Below are positions 16,904 to 26,141 of a stretch of 64,000 bases of DNA, piece by piece; within the stretch, counting starts at the first letter, position 1; each line of letters opens with the position of its first letter. The notes under the pieces are model-generated. The model had not been told where the DNA came from, searched no databases, and saw only the letters and a list, made by a program, of their open reading frames with translations. The position numbers were made by a program, and so were the translations under genes. Source of the DNA: GCA-2728135 sp002728135 (lineage in GTDB: Bacteria > Pseudomonadota > Alphaproteobacteria > UBA828); NCBI GenBank assembly GCA_963997635.1, contig CAXEND010000003.1, positions 62,001 to 126,000 of the forward strand, in the 5' to 3' direction.

Positions 16904-17663
16904 TTTATACGCAATTCCTGGCATCCCTGACATTAAACCTGGAGATGATCTCGTGGACCTTCTTCTTTCTGGTTTAACCAGAGATAATAAAAAACTAGAA
17001 GCAGGAGATATACTTGTCATTGCTCACAAAATAGTATCCAAGGCGGAGAATCGGTTTGTTTCGTACTCAGATGTACAGCCATCTAGAGAAGCAATAAAGT
17101 TATCTAAAAAAGTACGTAAAGATCCTCGTAAAGTTGAAATTATTTTGCAAGAAAGTAAACGAGTCATTCGAGCTGTTGAGCGTCAAGACCTAGAGGAAGG
17201 CATTTTAATCACTGAGCATAAACTGGGATATATTAGTGCCAATGCTTGCATAGATGAATCTAATATAGATGAGAAAAATACTGCATTACTATTGCCATAT
17301 GACCCCGATAAATCAGCTCGAAAGATAAGAGATCAACTTGAGAATAGAACCGGTTTACGATCTATTGGTATTATTATTTCTGATACATTTGGTCGAGCCT
17401 GGCGTATTGGTCAAGTAAATGTAGCGATAGGGCTTGCTGGAGTGCCAGCCACTCACCATCTCTATGGTGTATATGATGCGTTTGGAAATCGTTTACGAGT
17501 TACTCAACCAGCATTCGCAGATGAAATTGCTGCTGCATCTGGCCTGTTGATGAAGAAAGGAGGTAAATGTCCAATAATAGTGTTCAAAGGCTTAGATTGG
17601 GACCCTATTGATAATTCTGCAGCAGATTTAATTCGACCTGAAGAGGAGGATCTATTTAGATGA
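16893..17663 (+). CDS. cofE: Coenzyme F420:L-glutamate ligase CofE
   Basis: Adds glutamate residues to F420-0, using GTP in known homologues. Diagnostic strings: P-G-I-P-D-I-K-P-G-D-D-L (about 9-20), I-A-H-K-I-V-S-K-A-E-N-R (about 43-54), the R-A-W-R-I-G-Q-V-N-V-A-I-G-L-A-G block (about 167-182) and the final E-E-D-L-F-R. The 256-residue length matches the stand-alone archaeal-type enzyme. The C-terminal nitroreductase-like domain of mycobacterial FbiB, which reduces dehydro-F420, is absent. TTG 16893 is the likely start (GGGGGG ten bases upstream), inside the cofC end. Overlaps npdG by four bases. Confidence 0.93.
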   Translation: MPANLYAIPGIPDIKPGDDLVDLLLSGLTRDNKKLEAGDILVIAHKIVSKAENRFVSYSDVQPSREAIKLSKKVRKDPRKVEIILQESKRVIRAVERQDLEEGILITEHKLGYISANACIDESNIDEKNTALLLPYDPDKSARKIRDQLENRTGLRSIGIIISDTFGRAWRIGQVNVAIGLAGVPATHHLYGVYDAFGNRLRVTQPAFADEIAAASGLLMKKGGKCPIIVFKGLDWDPIDNSAADLIRPEEEDLFR

Positions 17664-18322
17664 CTATAGCTATATTAGGTGGAACAGGACCACAAGGAAG
17701 AGGATTAGCACTTCGGTTTGCAATGGCAGGTGTTGATGTTTTTATTGGCTCACGGGATGCATCACGTGCTGCTGAAATTTCTTCAGAAATCACAACTCAC
17801 CTTCCAACAGGGGCTGCAACAATCATTGGAGGTAGTAATCAACATGCAGTAGAGCAGGCAGATGAAATGGTAATCCTTTCTGTTCCATGGGAGGCACATC
17901 ACCCCACACTTGAAAGCTTGAGAAGTAATCTACGGGGCAAAATTGTATTAGATATTGTTGTGCCTTTGGCTGAGAATAATCCTAAAAAAGTTGTTATGCC
18001 TTCTGAAGGTTCAGCAACTGAATCAGCTCAAGCCTTTTTAGGGGATGATATACCTGTTGTTGGAGCTCTTCATAATGTTTCTGCAAAGGTATTACAAGAA
18101 ATTAAAAAACCAATAAATTGTGATATTCTTATATGTGGGAACAATTTAGACGCTAAAAATAAAGCCACTGAGTTAATTGAAAAGTTAGGTGTAAAAGTAT
18201 ACAATTGTGGACTTGCAGAGAGTGCACGAGCTATTGAAGCCCTAACCCCTATTTTAATAAGACTGAATATCTCAAAGAGCACATCATTTAAGCATGCTGG
18301 GATAAAAATATGGGGGGAATAA
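17660..18322 (+). CDS. npdG: F420H2:NADP+ oxidoreductase
   Basis: Moves hydride between NADPH and F420, so it can charge the F420 pool in an aerobe that has no other obvious F420 reductase in view. The N-terminal Rossmann motif is G-G-T-G-P-Q-G (residues 7-13), followed by the NADP-specific G-S-R-D-A-S-R-A (about 30-37). A V-P-W-E-A-H strand (about 75-80), D-I-V-V-P and a C-terminal segment beginning N-C-G-L-A-E-S-A-R-A-I-E (about 182-193) are typical of Fno. 220 residues, normal. Last gene of the run; start ATG overlaps the cofE stop (ATGA). A gene for FGD (glucose-6-phosphate dependent) is not seen. Confidence 0.9.
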   Translation: MTIAILGGTGPQGRGLALRFAMAGVDVFIGSRDASRAAEISSEITTHLPTGAATIIGGSNQHAVEQADEMVILSVPWEAHHPTLESLRSNLRGKIVLDIVVPLAENNPKKVVMPSEGSATESAQAFLGDDIPVVGALHNVSAKVLQEIKKPINCDILICGNNLDAKNKATELIEKLGVKVYNCGLAESARAIEALTPILIRLNISKSTSFKHAGIKIWGE

Positions 18323-18353
18323 GAAAAAATTTCCCTCTTATAAGCATCAGAAT

Positions 18354-19751
18354 TTAATATACGTTAATTAAATTTTCTTTGGTTAGTTCGTCTGTTATTT
18401 GATCGAGTGCAAGTGTAAACCTACCAAACATATCATCAATTTCATTTTCCGTGATAATTAATGGTGGGGAGAAAGCACAAGTATCGCCGCAGGGTACCTG
18501 CCTTATGATAAGCTTATGCGTTTCCTCAGCACAATCTTTTACTCGTTTTGCAACGGATCCCATTGGTTCAAAAAAACGTTTATTTTTTTTGTCAGCAATA
18601 AGCTCAACGGCAGCTAGTAAACCTTTCGATCTAACTTGTCCAACAAGTGGGTGTTCCTTAAGCTTAGCTATATGATCATTGAAATGAATTGAGACGTTTT
18701 GAATGTGTGTGAGCATATTCCTTCGTTCAAAAAGTTCTATTACCTTGAGTGCAACTGCACAACTAACAGGATGTCCTCCATATGTAGTACCGTGCCCAAA
18801 AAACCCTATTTGATCACAACCTTTTTCCATGCCTTGATACATTTGATCATTAATAATTAATGCTGAAAGTGGCTGGTATGCCGAAGTAAGAGACTTTGCT
18901 AAGGTCATTGTCGAGGGTTGTATACCCATGGTTTCACAGCCCCACATTTTGCCGGTCCTACCAAAACCGCATATCACTTCATCTGCAAAAAACATAATAT
19001 CATGTTTATGAAGAATTTCCTGAATTTTTGGGTAGTAATTCTCTGGCGGAATAATAACACCACCAGCACCAGTAATTGGTTCTGCAATGAACCCAGCAAT
19101 TGTCTCAGGGCCTTCAGCCATGATTACGTTAGCCAACTCTTCAGTTAACCTGTTTGTAAACTCTTCAATACTCTCTCCTGGGTATGCATTATGAAACCAA
19201 TTTGGTTCTGTAATGTGAACAATATTATTTATTGGAAGATCAAAGGCCTTATGCATGACTGGGATGCCACTGAGACTAGCTGCCCCAATTGTAGCCCCAT
19301 GGAATCCATTAATTCGTGATATAATTTTTTTCTTTTCTGGCCTACCGATAGAATTATTATAGTAACGAGTGAATTTGATTAAAAAATCATTTGCTTCAGA
19401 TCCAGACAAAGCAAAATGTACTTTGGCATCATCAATAGGCACAATTTGTGATAACTTTTCAGCTAGATCTATAGCTGGATTAACTGATTTGTAGGCTAAA
19501 GTATGATAATATGGGAGTTTATAAAGTTGTTCAACTGCTGCTTCAATTATTTCTTCTTCGCCAAAACCAAATGCCGTACACCACATTCCTGCGGCACCTT
19601 CAAGATAAATAGTCCCATTCTCATCATATACATATATGCCCTCCCCACCAGAAATTACTGAAGACCCAAGTTTACGATTAGTTGCAAGGTCGCAATATCC
19701 GTGTAACATGTAGCGAGCATCTCTTCCAGCAGCTGAGTTTTCTTGTGGCAT
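18354..19751 (-). CDS. Class III aminotransferase
   Basis: Second omega-type transaminase in the window. Landmarks: G-A-A-G-M-W-C near 53-59, F-A-L-S-G-S-E-A-N-D near 113-122, G-F-H-G-A-T near 149, A-D-E-V-I-C-G-F-G-R-T-G (Asp257) and Schiff-base Lys286 in T-L-A-K-S-L-T-S-A-Y. 465 residues. ATG 19751 is chosen because GGAGGT sits five bases before it; an in-frame ATG at 19763 lies upstream of that ribosome site. Compared with the gene at 10182 it has a longer middle (N-W-F-H-N-A-Y-P-G-E) typical of pyruvate-dependent amine transaminases. It is convergent with npdG and divergent from hyuA; substrate unknown. Confidence 0.88.
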   Translation of the reverse strand: MPQENSAAGRDARYMLHGYCDLATNRKLGSSVISGGEGIYVYDENGTIYLEGAAGMWCTAFGFGEEEIIEAAVEQLYKLPYYHTLAYKSVNPAIDLAEKLSQIVPIDDAKVHFALSGSEANDFLIKFTRYYNNSIGRPEKKKIISRINGFHGATIGAASLSGIPVMHKAFDLPINNIVHITEPNWFHNAYPGESIEEFTNRLTEELANVIMAEGPETIAGFIAEPITGAGGVIIPPENYYPKIQEILHKHDIMFFADEVICGFGRTGKMWGCETMGIQPSTMTLAKSLTSAYQPLSALIINDQMYQGMEKGCDQIGFFGHGTTYGGHPVSCAVALKVIELFERRNMLTHIQNVSIHFNDHIAKLKEHPLVGQVRSKGLLAAVELIADKKNKRFFEPMGSVAKRVKDCAEETHKLIIRQVPCGDTCAFSPPLIITENEIDDMFGRFTLALDQITDELTKENLINVY

Positions 19752-19906
19752 ATTTACCTCCATTTATATAATTTTAATATATTTCAAAAACTTTCCTGAT
19801 TATCTGATTTATTCTAATGGAGTAATAAAAAAGTTTTTCTTAACTTTACATCCAAGTAAGATTTTTTGCATTGATATTGTTGAATAATTATTATGGAAAA
19901 ATTGTA

Positions 19907-21988
19907 ATGTCTTATAAAATTTCAGTCGATACTGGGGGAACGTTCACAGATGTTATAGTTAGTGATGAAAGTGGCAACGAAAACATTGGGAAGGCTTTAA
20001 CAACTCCTAATAGAATATTTGATGGCATGCGTAATGCTCTCAAATCTGCTGCTTTTGACAGAGATATAAGCTTAGAAGAGTTGTTGTCAGCAGGAAAACT
20101 TTTGATCTATGGAACCACAAGAGCTACGAATGCGATAATCACCGAATCTGTTGCAAAAACTGCATTTATTACAACAAAAGGATTCCCAGATACTTTAGTT
20201 GTAAAAGAGGGTGGTAAATACAATCCTCATGATTTTTCATCAGATTTCCCTACACCATACATAGCTCGCCACAATACTTTTGAGCTTGAAGAAAGAATAG
20301 ATTCTTTAGGAAATCAAGTTATCCCATTTAACTATAATCAAGCATTAGATTTGTGTAAGGAGATTAATCGTAGAGGATTCAAGGCTGTTGCGGTATGTTT
20401 TTTATGGTCTATTGCAAACTCTGATCATGAAAAAGAGATGGCAAGAATATTATCAGATAATTTGCCAGATTTACCTTATACTTTATCACATGAGTTAATA
20501 CCTGTCGTTCGTGAATATCGTCGTGCCTCAGCTACAGCCATAGATGCTTCTCTAAAGCCTTTAATGCAAAGTCATCTTTATGATCTTGAAAAAGATCTAA
20601 GATGCTCTGGATATAGCGGGGATATCCTTGTTTCTACCATTGCAGGTGGGTGCAGTGACATAAAGTCATTAATAGATAAACCCATTTATACTGTTAATTC
20701 GGGTCCAGCAATGGCTCCTATAGCTGGGTTGGAATTTTCTAAGCTTGAAGGATGTGGTGAGGATATAATCGTATGTGATACAGGTGGTACAACTTTTGAT
20801 GTAGGTCTTGTTCGTGACGGAAATCTAGCGTTTACAAGGGATACCTGGTTAGGTCAACCATACATTGGTCACTTACTTGGTATCTCTTCAGTTGATGTAC
20901 GATCAGTAGGTGCTGGTGGAGGTTCAATAGCTTGGGTTGATGAAGGTGGGTTAATGCGTATAGGCCCAAATTCTGCAGGTGCACAACCTGGACCTGCGTG
21001 TTATGGCCAAGGGGGGACAGATGCAACCGTGTCAGATGCTGCTGCTATTCTTGGATATCTCAATCCTGATTTTTTCTTAGGTGGCCAGATGACTCTTGAT
21101 GTAAAAGCCGCGGAGAAGTCAATAGAATTAATTGCAAATAAAATTAATTTAAGTAGCCATTTAACTGCTTGGAAGATTTTAACTCTTTCTAGTGACTTAA
21201 TGATGAAAGCTATCAGTGATATAACAATTAATGAGGGGTTTGATCCGAGGGAAGGTTCAATAGTTGCTGGGGGAGGTGCTGCTGGAATAAATATAATGAA
21301 TATAGCCAAGGAGTTAGGCTGTCATCGTGTGATAATCCCAAAATTAGCTTCTGCGTTATCAGCTTCCGGAATGCAGTTTGCTGATATTGTTGCTGAAGAG
21401 ACACTAAGTCTGGTCACAACATCTGAGTCCTTTGATTTCGAAGGTGTTAATAATGTTCTTTGTAAATTGCAGAACAAATTAGAAGCTTTTAAAGCTTCAA
21501 TGACACTCTATTCAGATGTCCCTTATGAAATCGATTATATTGCAGAAGCACGATACATTGGACAGGTATGGGAATTGGATACTCCTCTACCTAACAAGAG
21601 GTTTTTACAACAATCAGATCTTAAAAGTTTTGTAGACAAATTTCATCATGTCCATCAGAGAGTTTTTGAAGTGCGTGATGAAGGAAGCCCAGTTGAAATA
21701 ATGAGTTGGAAAGCTCGATTGTCTATTAAATTAGACATAGTAAAAAGTTATAATTCAGATGTAACAAAAGCAGAGTTACCGTCTTTCTCACAAAAACGAA
21801 ATTGTTGGTTTGGAGGCCTAGAGCCAATAAGTACACCTATATATAAGGGGTCAGATATCCCAGTTGGAAGTGTAATTAAGGGGCCTGCAGTTATAGAGGA
21901 GCCAACTACGACAATAGTTGTTTATCCAAATATGGTCACAAAAATAAGTATTTCTGGAAACTACATTATTGATATTTTGGAAAAATAA
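19907..21988 (+). CDS. hyuA: Hydantoinase/oxoprolinase subunit A (HyuA)
   Basis: ATP-dependent ring-opening amidohydrolase, A subunit, acting with HyuB on N-methylhydantoin, 5-oxoproline or a related cyclic amide or imide. Landmarks: V-D-T-G-G-T-F-T-D-V (ASKHA-type phosphate loop, residues 6-15), G-T-T-R-A-T-N-A-I near 66-74, the N-S-G-P-A-M-A-P motif and C-D-T-G-G-T-T-F-D-V-G (second nucleotide motif, about 288-298). 693 residues from ATG 19907, as usual. A TTG at 19871 would add 12 residues but has no ribosome site. The stop overlaps the hyuB start by one base (TAATG). Acetone carboxylase-like relatives share this fold, but pairing with HyuB supports hydantoinase/oxoprolinase. Confidence 0.9.
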   Translation: MSYKISVDTGGTFTDVIVSDESGNENIGKALTTPNRIFDGMRNALKSAAFDRDISLEELLSAGKLLIYGTTRATNAIITESVAKTAFITTKGFPDTLVVKEGGKYNPHDFSSDFPTPYIARHNTFELEERIDSLGNQVIPFNYNQALDLCKEINRRGFKAVAVCFLWSIANSDHEKEMARILSDNLPDLPYTLSHELIPVVREYRRASATAIDASLKPLMQSHLYDLEKDLRCSGYSGDILVSTIAGGCSDIKSLIDKPIYTVNSGPAMAPIAGLEFSKLEGCGEDIIVCDTGGTTFDVGLVRDGNLAFTRDTWLGQPYIGHLLGISSVDVRSVGAGGGSIAWVDEGGLMRIGPNSAGAQPGPACYGQGGTDATVSDAAAILGYLNPDFFLGGQMTLDVKAAEKSIELIANKINLSSHLTAWKILTLSSDLMMKAISDITINEGFDPREGSIVAGGGAAGINIMNIAKELGCHRVIIPKLASALSASGMQFADIVAEETLSLVTTSESFDFEGVNNVLCKLQNKLEAFKASMTLYSDVPYEIDYIAEARYIGQVWELDTPLPNKRFLQQSDLKSFVDKFHHVHQRVFEVRDEGSPVEIMSWKARLSIKLDIVKSYNSDVTKAELPSFSQKRNCWFGGLEPISTPIYKGSDIPVGSVIKGPAVIEEPTTTIVVYPNMVTKISISGNYIIDILEK

Positions 21989-23787
21989 TGATGATTGAAA
22001 AAATTTCAAACTCTATTGAAGAGTCTAAAATTGATCCATTTATGACCGCTATACTTGCTAATCGTATGGATGGTATTATTCGTGAGATGACAAACACTCT
22101 GCTTAGAGCTGCACGTTCAGCAGTAATTAGTTCTGCTCGAGATTTTTCTTGTGCAATATGTACAGCTGATAATCAGCTGTTGGCATCTGCAGAAGGACTT
22201 CCTATTCATATTTTTGGATCACATTTGCAAACAAAAACAATGTGTGAATTACATGATGGTGATATCAATGAAGGAGATTGTTTTTTGCATAATGACCCCT
22301 ATTCAGGAAATACTCATGCTGCGGATCACACATTTCTAGTTCCAGTTTTTTTTGAAGGGGAACATTTTTTTACAGCTGTTGCTAAAGCACATCAGGCTGA
22401 TATTGGGAATGCGGCACCTACTACTTATATGGCTGCAGCAAAAGACCAATATGAAGAAGGTGCATTGATTTTTCCTGCTGTACGAATCCAGCGAAATTAC
22501 AAAATGATTGATGATGTTGTGCGTATGTGTAGATCTCGTGTAAGAGTCCCAAGTCAATGGTATGGTGATTTTCTTGCAGGAATAGGTTCTGCAAGGATAG
22601 GAGAGAGAAGACTAAAAGAGCTTTGTAAAAAATATGGCAAAGAAACTATTAAACAGTTTATTGATCATTGGTTGGATTATTCAGAAGAGAGAATGTGCCA
22701 TGCAATACAAAAATTGCCGAAATCAGAACTGTTTAATTCAGGTGCACATGATCCATTTGGAGAACTGTTACCTGATGGAATCCCCCTTAAGGTAACACTC
22801 AAAATTGATCCAGAAAAAGCTTTAATTGACCTCGATTTGTTGGATCACCCACCAAATGTTGATTGTGGGTTTAACCAAAGTGAGGCTTGTGCTTCAGCTT
22901 CTGTAATAGCGGGAGTTTTCAATTCTATAGACCCAACAGTTCCTCGAAATTCTGGGTCATTTAGAAGAATCATATTACATTTAAAAGATGGTGCGGTAGT
23001 AGGTAAACCAAAGTTCCCACACAGTTGCTCTATTGCTACAACTAATATTGCTGACCGACTAATAAATATTACCCAAGCAGCATTTGCTCAATTAGGCGAC
23101 GGGTGGGGTTTGGCTGAAGGGGGAGTTGGTTTAGGGGCTGGATTTGCTGTTGTGTCAGGAAACGATCATAGAGTTGATGGTAAACCTTATGTTAATCAAT
23201 TGCATATAGCTTCTAATGGGGGGCCCGCAGGTCCAACATCAGATGGTTGGATTACTTATGCAATCCCAGTAGTTGGGGGTCTAATGTATAGAGATTCTGT
23301 AGAGATTGATGAGCTTAAGCACCCCATGCAGTTTCACTATTTACGTCTTGTGACTGGCAGCGGAGGTGCGGGTAAATACCGAGGGGCACCAGGTCAAGAA
23401 GTAGCTTATGGACCAATAAAAGAAGATATGAACGCAATATGGCCATGTGATGGGACACATTTTGCACCTCAAGGGGTTCGAGGAGGTAACCATGGAAAGA
23501 AATGTTCACATTTTATTGTAAGATCTGATGGACAAGAGGAAGAACTTCCAAATATGGTTGTTGTGAGGATAAGTAAAGGGGAGTTTATTAGGGGCAATCA
23601 GAGTGGAGGAGGAGGCTATGGAGATCCTTTTGAGAGGGACCCAAATAGAGTGCTTAAAGATGTGATAGAGTCTTATGAGACTATAGAGAGAGCAAATAAA
23701 ATCTACGGTGTTTATTTTCATGGTTCATTAGCAGATAATACATTAACTGTAGATAAAGAGGCTACAAAAGAATTCCGAAAAAAATAA
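21988..23787 (+). CDS. hyuB: Hydantoinase/oxoprolinase subunit B (HyuB)
   Basis: Partner of HyuA. Landmarks: I-R-E-M-T-N-T-L-L-R-A-A-R-S near 31-44, S-A-R-D-F-S-C-A near 50, H-N-D-P-Y-S-G-N-T-H-A-A-D-H near 100-113 (metal-site region), G-F-N-Q-S-E-A near 291-297, and a glycine-rich G-S-G-G-A-G-K-Y-R-G-A-P-G-Q and Q-S-G-G-G-G-Y-G-D-P-F-E-R near the end. 599 residues, slightly longer than many. The subunit genes are translationally coupled. Substrate class (N-methylhydantoin, 5-oxoproline, carbapenam-like imide) is not decided by sequence; a separate PxpABC 5-oxoprolinase at 34-37 kb makes 5-oxoproline less likely for this one. Confidence 0.9.
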   Translation: MMIEKISNSIEESKIDPFMTAILANRMDGIIREMTNTLLRAARSAVISSARDFSCAICTADNQLLASAEGLPIHIFGSHLQTKTMCELHDGDINEGDCFLHNDPYSGNTHAADHTFLVPVFFEGEHFFTAVAKAHQADIGNAAPTTYMAAAKDQYEEGALIFPAVRIQRNYKMIDDVVRMCRSRVRVPSQWYGDFLAGIGSARIGERRLKELCKKYGKETIKQFIDHWLDYSEERMCHAIQKLPKSELFNSGAHDPFGELLPDGIPLKVTLKIDPEKALIDLDLLDHPPNVDCGFNQSEACASASVIAGVFNSIDPTVPRNSGSFRRIILHLKDGAVVGKPKFPHSCSIATTNIADRLINITQAAFAQLGDGWGLAEGGVGLGAGFAVVSGNDHRVDGKPYVNQLHIASNGGPAGPTSDGWITYAIPVVGGLMYRDSVEIDELKHPMQFHYLRLVTGSGGAGKYRGAPGQEVAYGPIKEDMNAIWPCDGTHFAPQGVRGGNHGKKCSHFIVRSDGQEEELPNMVVVRISKGEFIRGNQSGGGGYGDPFERDPNRVLKDVIESYETIERANKIYGVYFHGSLADNTLTVDKEATKEFRKK

Positions 23788-23827
23788 TTAAATTGGCTTT
23801 GTATAATATCATAACAGGAAACAAGAT

Positions 23828-25135
23828 ATGGATGATCGTAAAAGTCCTATATTTCCAGAAATTAGATTGCCGATGGCGGAGAAGGAACCTTTGCCTGGAG
23901 TGCTTCGTGTCAGATTGAAACACCCTGATGCACCGGCTATAAGGGAAATCCGTACTGCTGTACGTAATTTACTCAATCGTTCTAAAAGATTTTCGGATTT
24001 AGATCCTGGCTCCCGAATTGCAATAACATGCGGGAGTAGGGGGATTAAGGCTAAGCCAGAGGTTGTACGCACTTCAGTTGAATGGATGCATGAGCGTGGA
24101 TTTAAACCTTTTATAGTTCCCGCAATGGGAAGTCATGGTGGTGGAAGTGCTGAAGCCCAAACTACTTTGCTTAAAGAATTAGGATATACAGAGGAAACAA
24201 TGGGATGTCCCATAAAAGCAACTATGGAGGTCGTTCAAAAAGGTGTTACCAGCCAGGGCGTACCTGTGTATTTTGATCGTTTTGCAGCTGATGCAGATGC
24301 AGTTTTAGTTGTTAACAGAGTTAAACAGCATACCTCTTTTCCTAGAGATATCGAGAGTGGTATTGTCAAAATGGTATCTATAGGTTTAGGAAAAGCTGAG
24401 GGTGCACGTTTAGTCCATCGTCTTGGTCCCAAAGGGTATGCAGAAGTTTTGCCAGAGTGGGCACGTATAGCAATTGATAACTCACCTATAGCATATGGAA
24501 TTGGTATTGTTGAGAACTCAAGGCATGATGCTGTCATCATAGAGGGTGCAGAGCCTGAAGATTTTCACGATGTGGATAGTCGGCTACTAATTAATGCAAA
24601 AGAATTACTACCAAAGCTACCTTTTTCGCAAATTGATGTCCTTGTAGTTGAAACATTAGGAAAGAATATCTCAGGTAGTGGCATGGATCCTGCAGTTTCT
24701 GGCAGAGCTGAGATACGCGGGCAAGATAATCCTAAGAAACCTTTTGTGCATAAGTTAGTTATATTAGGAGTTACGCCAGAAAGCCATGGAAATGGACTTG
24801 GTGTAGGTGCCGCAGACTTTACTACTAAGGCTGTAGTTGATGGTCTAGATCTGTATGCTATGTATTTAAATGCAACGACAGCAACCTCAGTTGAGAAAGT
24901 TCGTTTGCCTCCAGCACTTGCTGATGAATCACAAGCAATACGTGCCGCAGTTGCATCTTCTTGGAGATTAGATGGTGAGAATGCTCGTCTTTGTATAATT
25001 CGTTCTACGCTTTATCTTGATGAAATACTGATTTCTCCATCATTGGCAGCAGAATTAGGCACGAATGATGAGCTTATATCAGATATTATGGAAATAGAGT
25101 TTGATTCTTCTGGTAAATTATTAACAAGGGTATAG
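23828..25135 (+). CDS. LarA-like (DUF2088) protein, putative nickel-pincer racemase/epimerase family
   Basis: 435 residues of the lactate-racemase LarA superfamily: an N-terminal R-I-A-I-T-C-G-S-R-G nucleotide-like strand (about 59-68), P-A-M-G-S-H-G-G-G-S-A (about 97-107; the His matches the conserved early His), then V-N-R-V-K-Q-H-T-S-F, E-S-G-I-V-K-M and G-L-G-K-A-E-G-A. LarA uses a nickel-pincer cofactor made by LarB, LarC and LarE; none is visible in the window, so activity as a pincer enzyme is unproven. It follows hyuB by 40 bases with AGGAAAC upstream of ATG, so it may invert a stereocentre of a HyuAB product; this is inference. Confidence 0.75.
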   Translation: MDDRKSPIFPEIRLPMAEKEPLPGVLRVRLKHPDAPAIREIRTAVRNLLNRSKRFSDLDPGSRIAITCGSRGIKAKPEVVRTSVEWMHERGFKPFIVPAMGSHGGGSAEAQTTLLKELGYTEETMGCPIKATMEVVQKGVTSQGVPVYFDRFAADADAVLVVNRVKQHTSFPRDIESGIVKMVSIGLGKAEGARLVHRLGPKGYAEVLPEWARIAIDNSPIAYGIGIVENSRHDAVIIEGAEPEDFHDVDSRLLINAKELLPKLPFSQIDVLVVETLGKNISGSGMDPAVSGRAEIRGQDNPKKPFVHKLVILGVTPESHGNGLGVGAADFTTKAVVDGLDLYAMYLNATTATSVEKVRLPPALADESQAIRAAVASSWRLDGENARLCIIRSTLYLDEILISPSLAAELGTNDELISDIMEIEFDSSGKLLTRV

Positions 25136-25241
25136 ATAAACGTTAATTACAAATAGTGATTATGGCACCGTTATAAATAATTACGTTTTTCAAGGGTGAT
25201 TTAATGAATTTAAAAATATTTATTACATTTCATGTAAAATA

Positions 25242-26126
25242 ATGAAAACTGATCCACTAATTTATATTAATAGTCAATTTATACCTCTTAGTGAGGCGAC
25301 TATATCTGTATTAGATCAGGGGTTCCTTTTGGGAGATGCTGTTTTTGATGTGGTATCAGCATGGAAAGGAAATATTTTTAAACTGGAAGATCATTTGAGC
25401 CGTTTTGAAGATTCAATTCGGGCAACAAGGCTTACTCCATCGCTAGATAGAAATGGATGGCGTGAAGCTATAATTGAAACTGTTAGAAGGAATAACCTTA
25501 AGGATGCTAGTATAAGGTTTATTGCAACACGTGGTGTTTCTCAACAGGTTATTGCAGATCCTAGAGAGAATAAACCTACAGAAATAGTTTGGGCAGCTCC
25601 TTATATATTCTTAGCTGATGACAATGGTAGGAAAAATGGAATCCGTCTTATGATTAGTCACTTGAGAGGGTTCCCAGCAGATACTCTTGATCCACGTTAT
25701 AAGTGTGTTAATCGATTACATTTCCAATTGGCTAAAATTGATGCTCTTGAAGCTGGTTATGATGATGTTATCTGGCTAGACCAGAATGGTTATGTTTCTG
25801 AAGGGCCAGCTTCTAATATTTTTGTGGTTAAGCAAGGTAAAATATTCACTCCATCCGAAGGGATATTAAGAGGTATTACACGCCAAACGTTTGTTGATTT
25901 AGCATCTCAAGAAGGTATAGAACATAGAGAGTGTCAAGTTTCGACATTTGATCTGCATACAGCTGATGAAATATTTACTACAAGTACTGCAGGTGGAGCC
26001 CTCCCAATTCGAGAGGTGGGGGGCTGTAAACTTAAATTTGAGGCTCCTGGGCCTATAACAAAAAGATTAGATGAAATGTATTGGAAGCTTCGTGACTCTG
26101 CTGAATTCGGAACTCCTGTGTATTAA
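25242..26126 (+). CDS. Class IV aminotransferase (branched-chain/D-amino-acid transaminase type)
   Basis: A fold-type IV PLP enzyme of 294 residues. Landmarks: I-Y-I-N-S-Q-F near 7, D-Q-G-F-L-L-G-D-A-V-F-D-V near 25-37, the Schiff-base lysine in D-P-R-Y-K-C-V-N-R-L (about Lys151), the E-G-P-A-S-N-I-F cofactor motif (about 186-193) and T-S-T-A-G-G-A-L-P-I near 247-256. The D-Q-G-x-x-x-G-D-x-x-F-D start fits this whole class, so branched-chain, D-alanine and aminodeoxychorismate lyase remain possible. No clear ribosome site. It overlaps no gene and precedes the zinc-finger gene by 15 bases. Confidence 0.82.
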   Translation: MKTDPLIYINSQFIPLSEATISVLDQGFLLGDAVFDVVSAWKGNIFKLEDHLSRFEDSIRATRLTPSLDRNGWREAIIETVRRNNLKDASIRFIATRGVSQQVIADPRENKPTEIVWAAPYIFLADDNGRKNGIRLMISHLRGFPADTLDPRYKCVNRLHFQLAKIDALEAGYDDVIWLDQNGYVSEGPASNIFVVKQGKIFTPSEGILRGITRQTFVDLASQEGIEHRECQVSTFDLHTADEIFTTSTAGGALPIREVGGCKLKFEAPGPITKRLDEMYWKLRDSAEFGTPVY

Positions 26127-26141
26127 TAAGCGGAATCCAAA

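Noticed and set aside
19871..19906. N-terminal extension of HyuA from TTG 19871
   Set aside because: No ribosome site and the family normally begins at the M-S-Y-K-I position.
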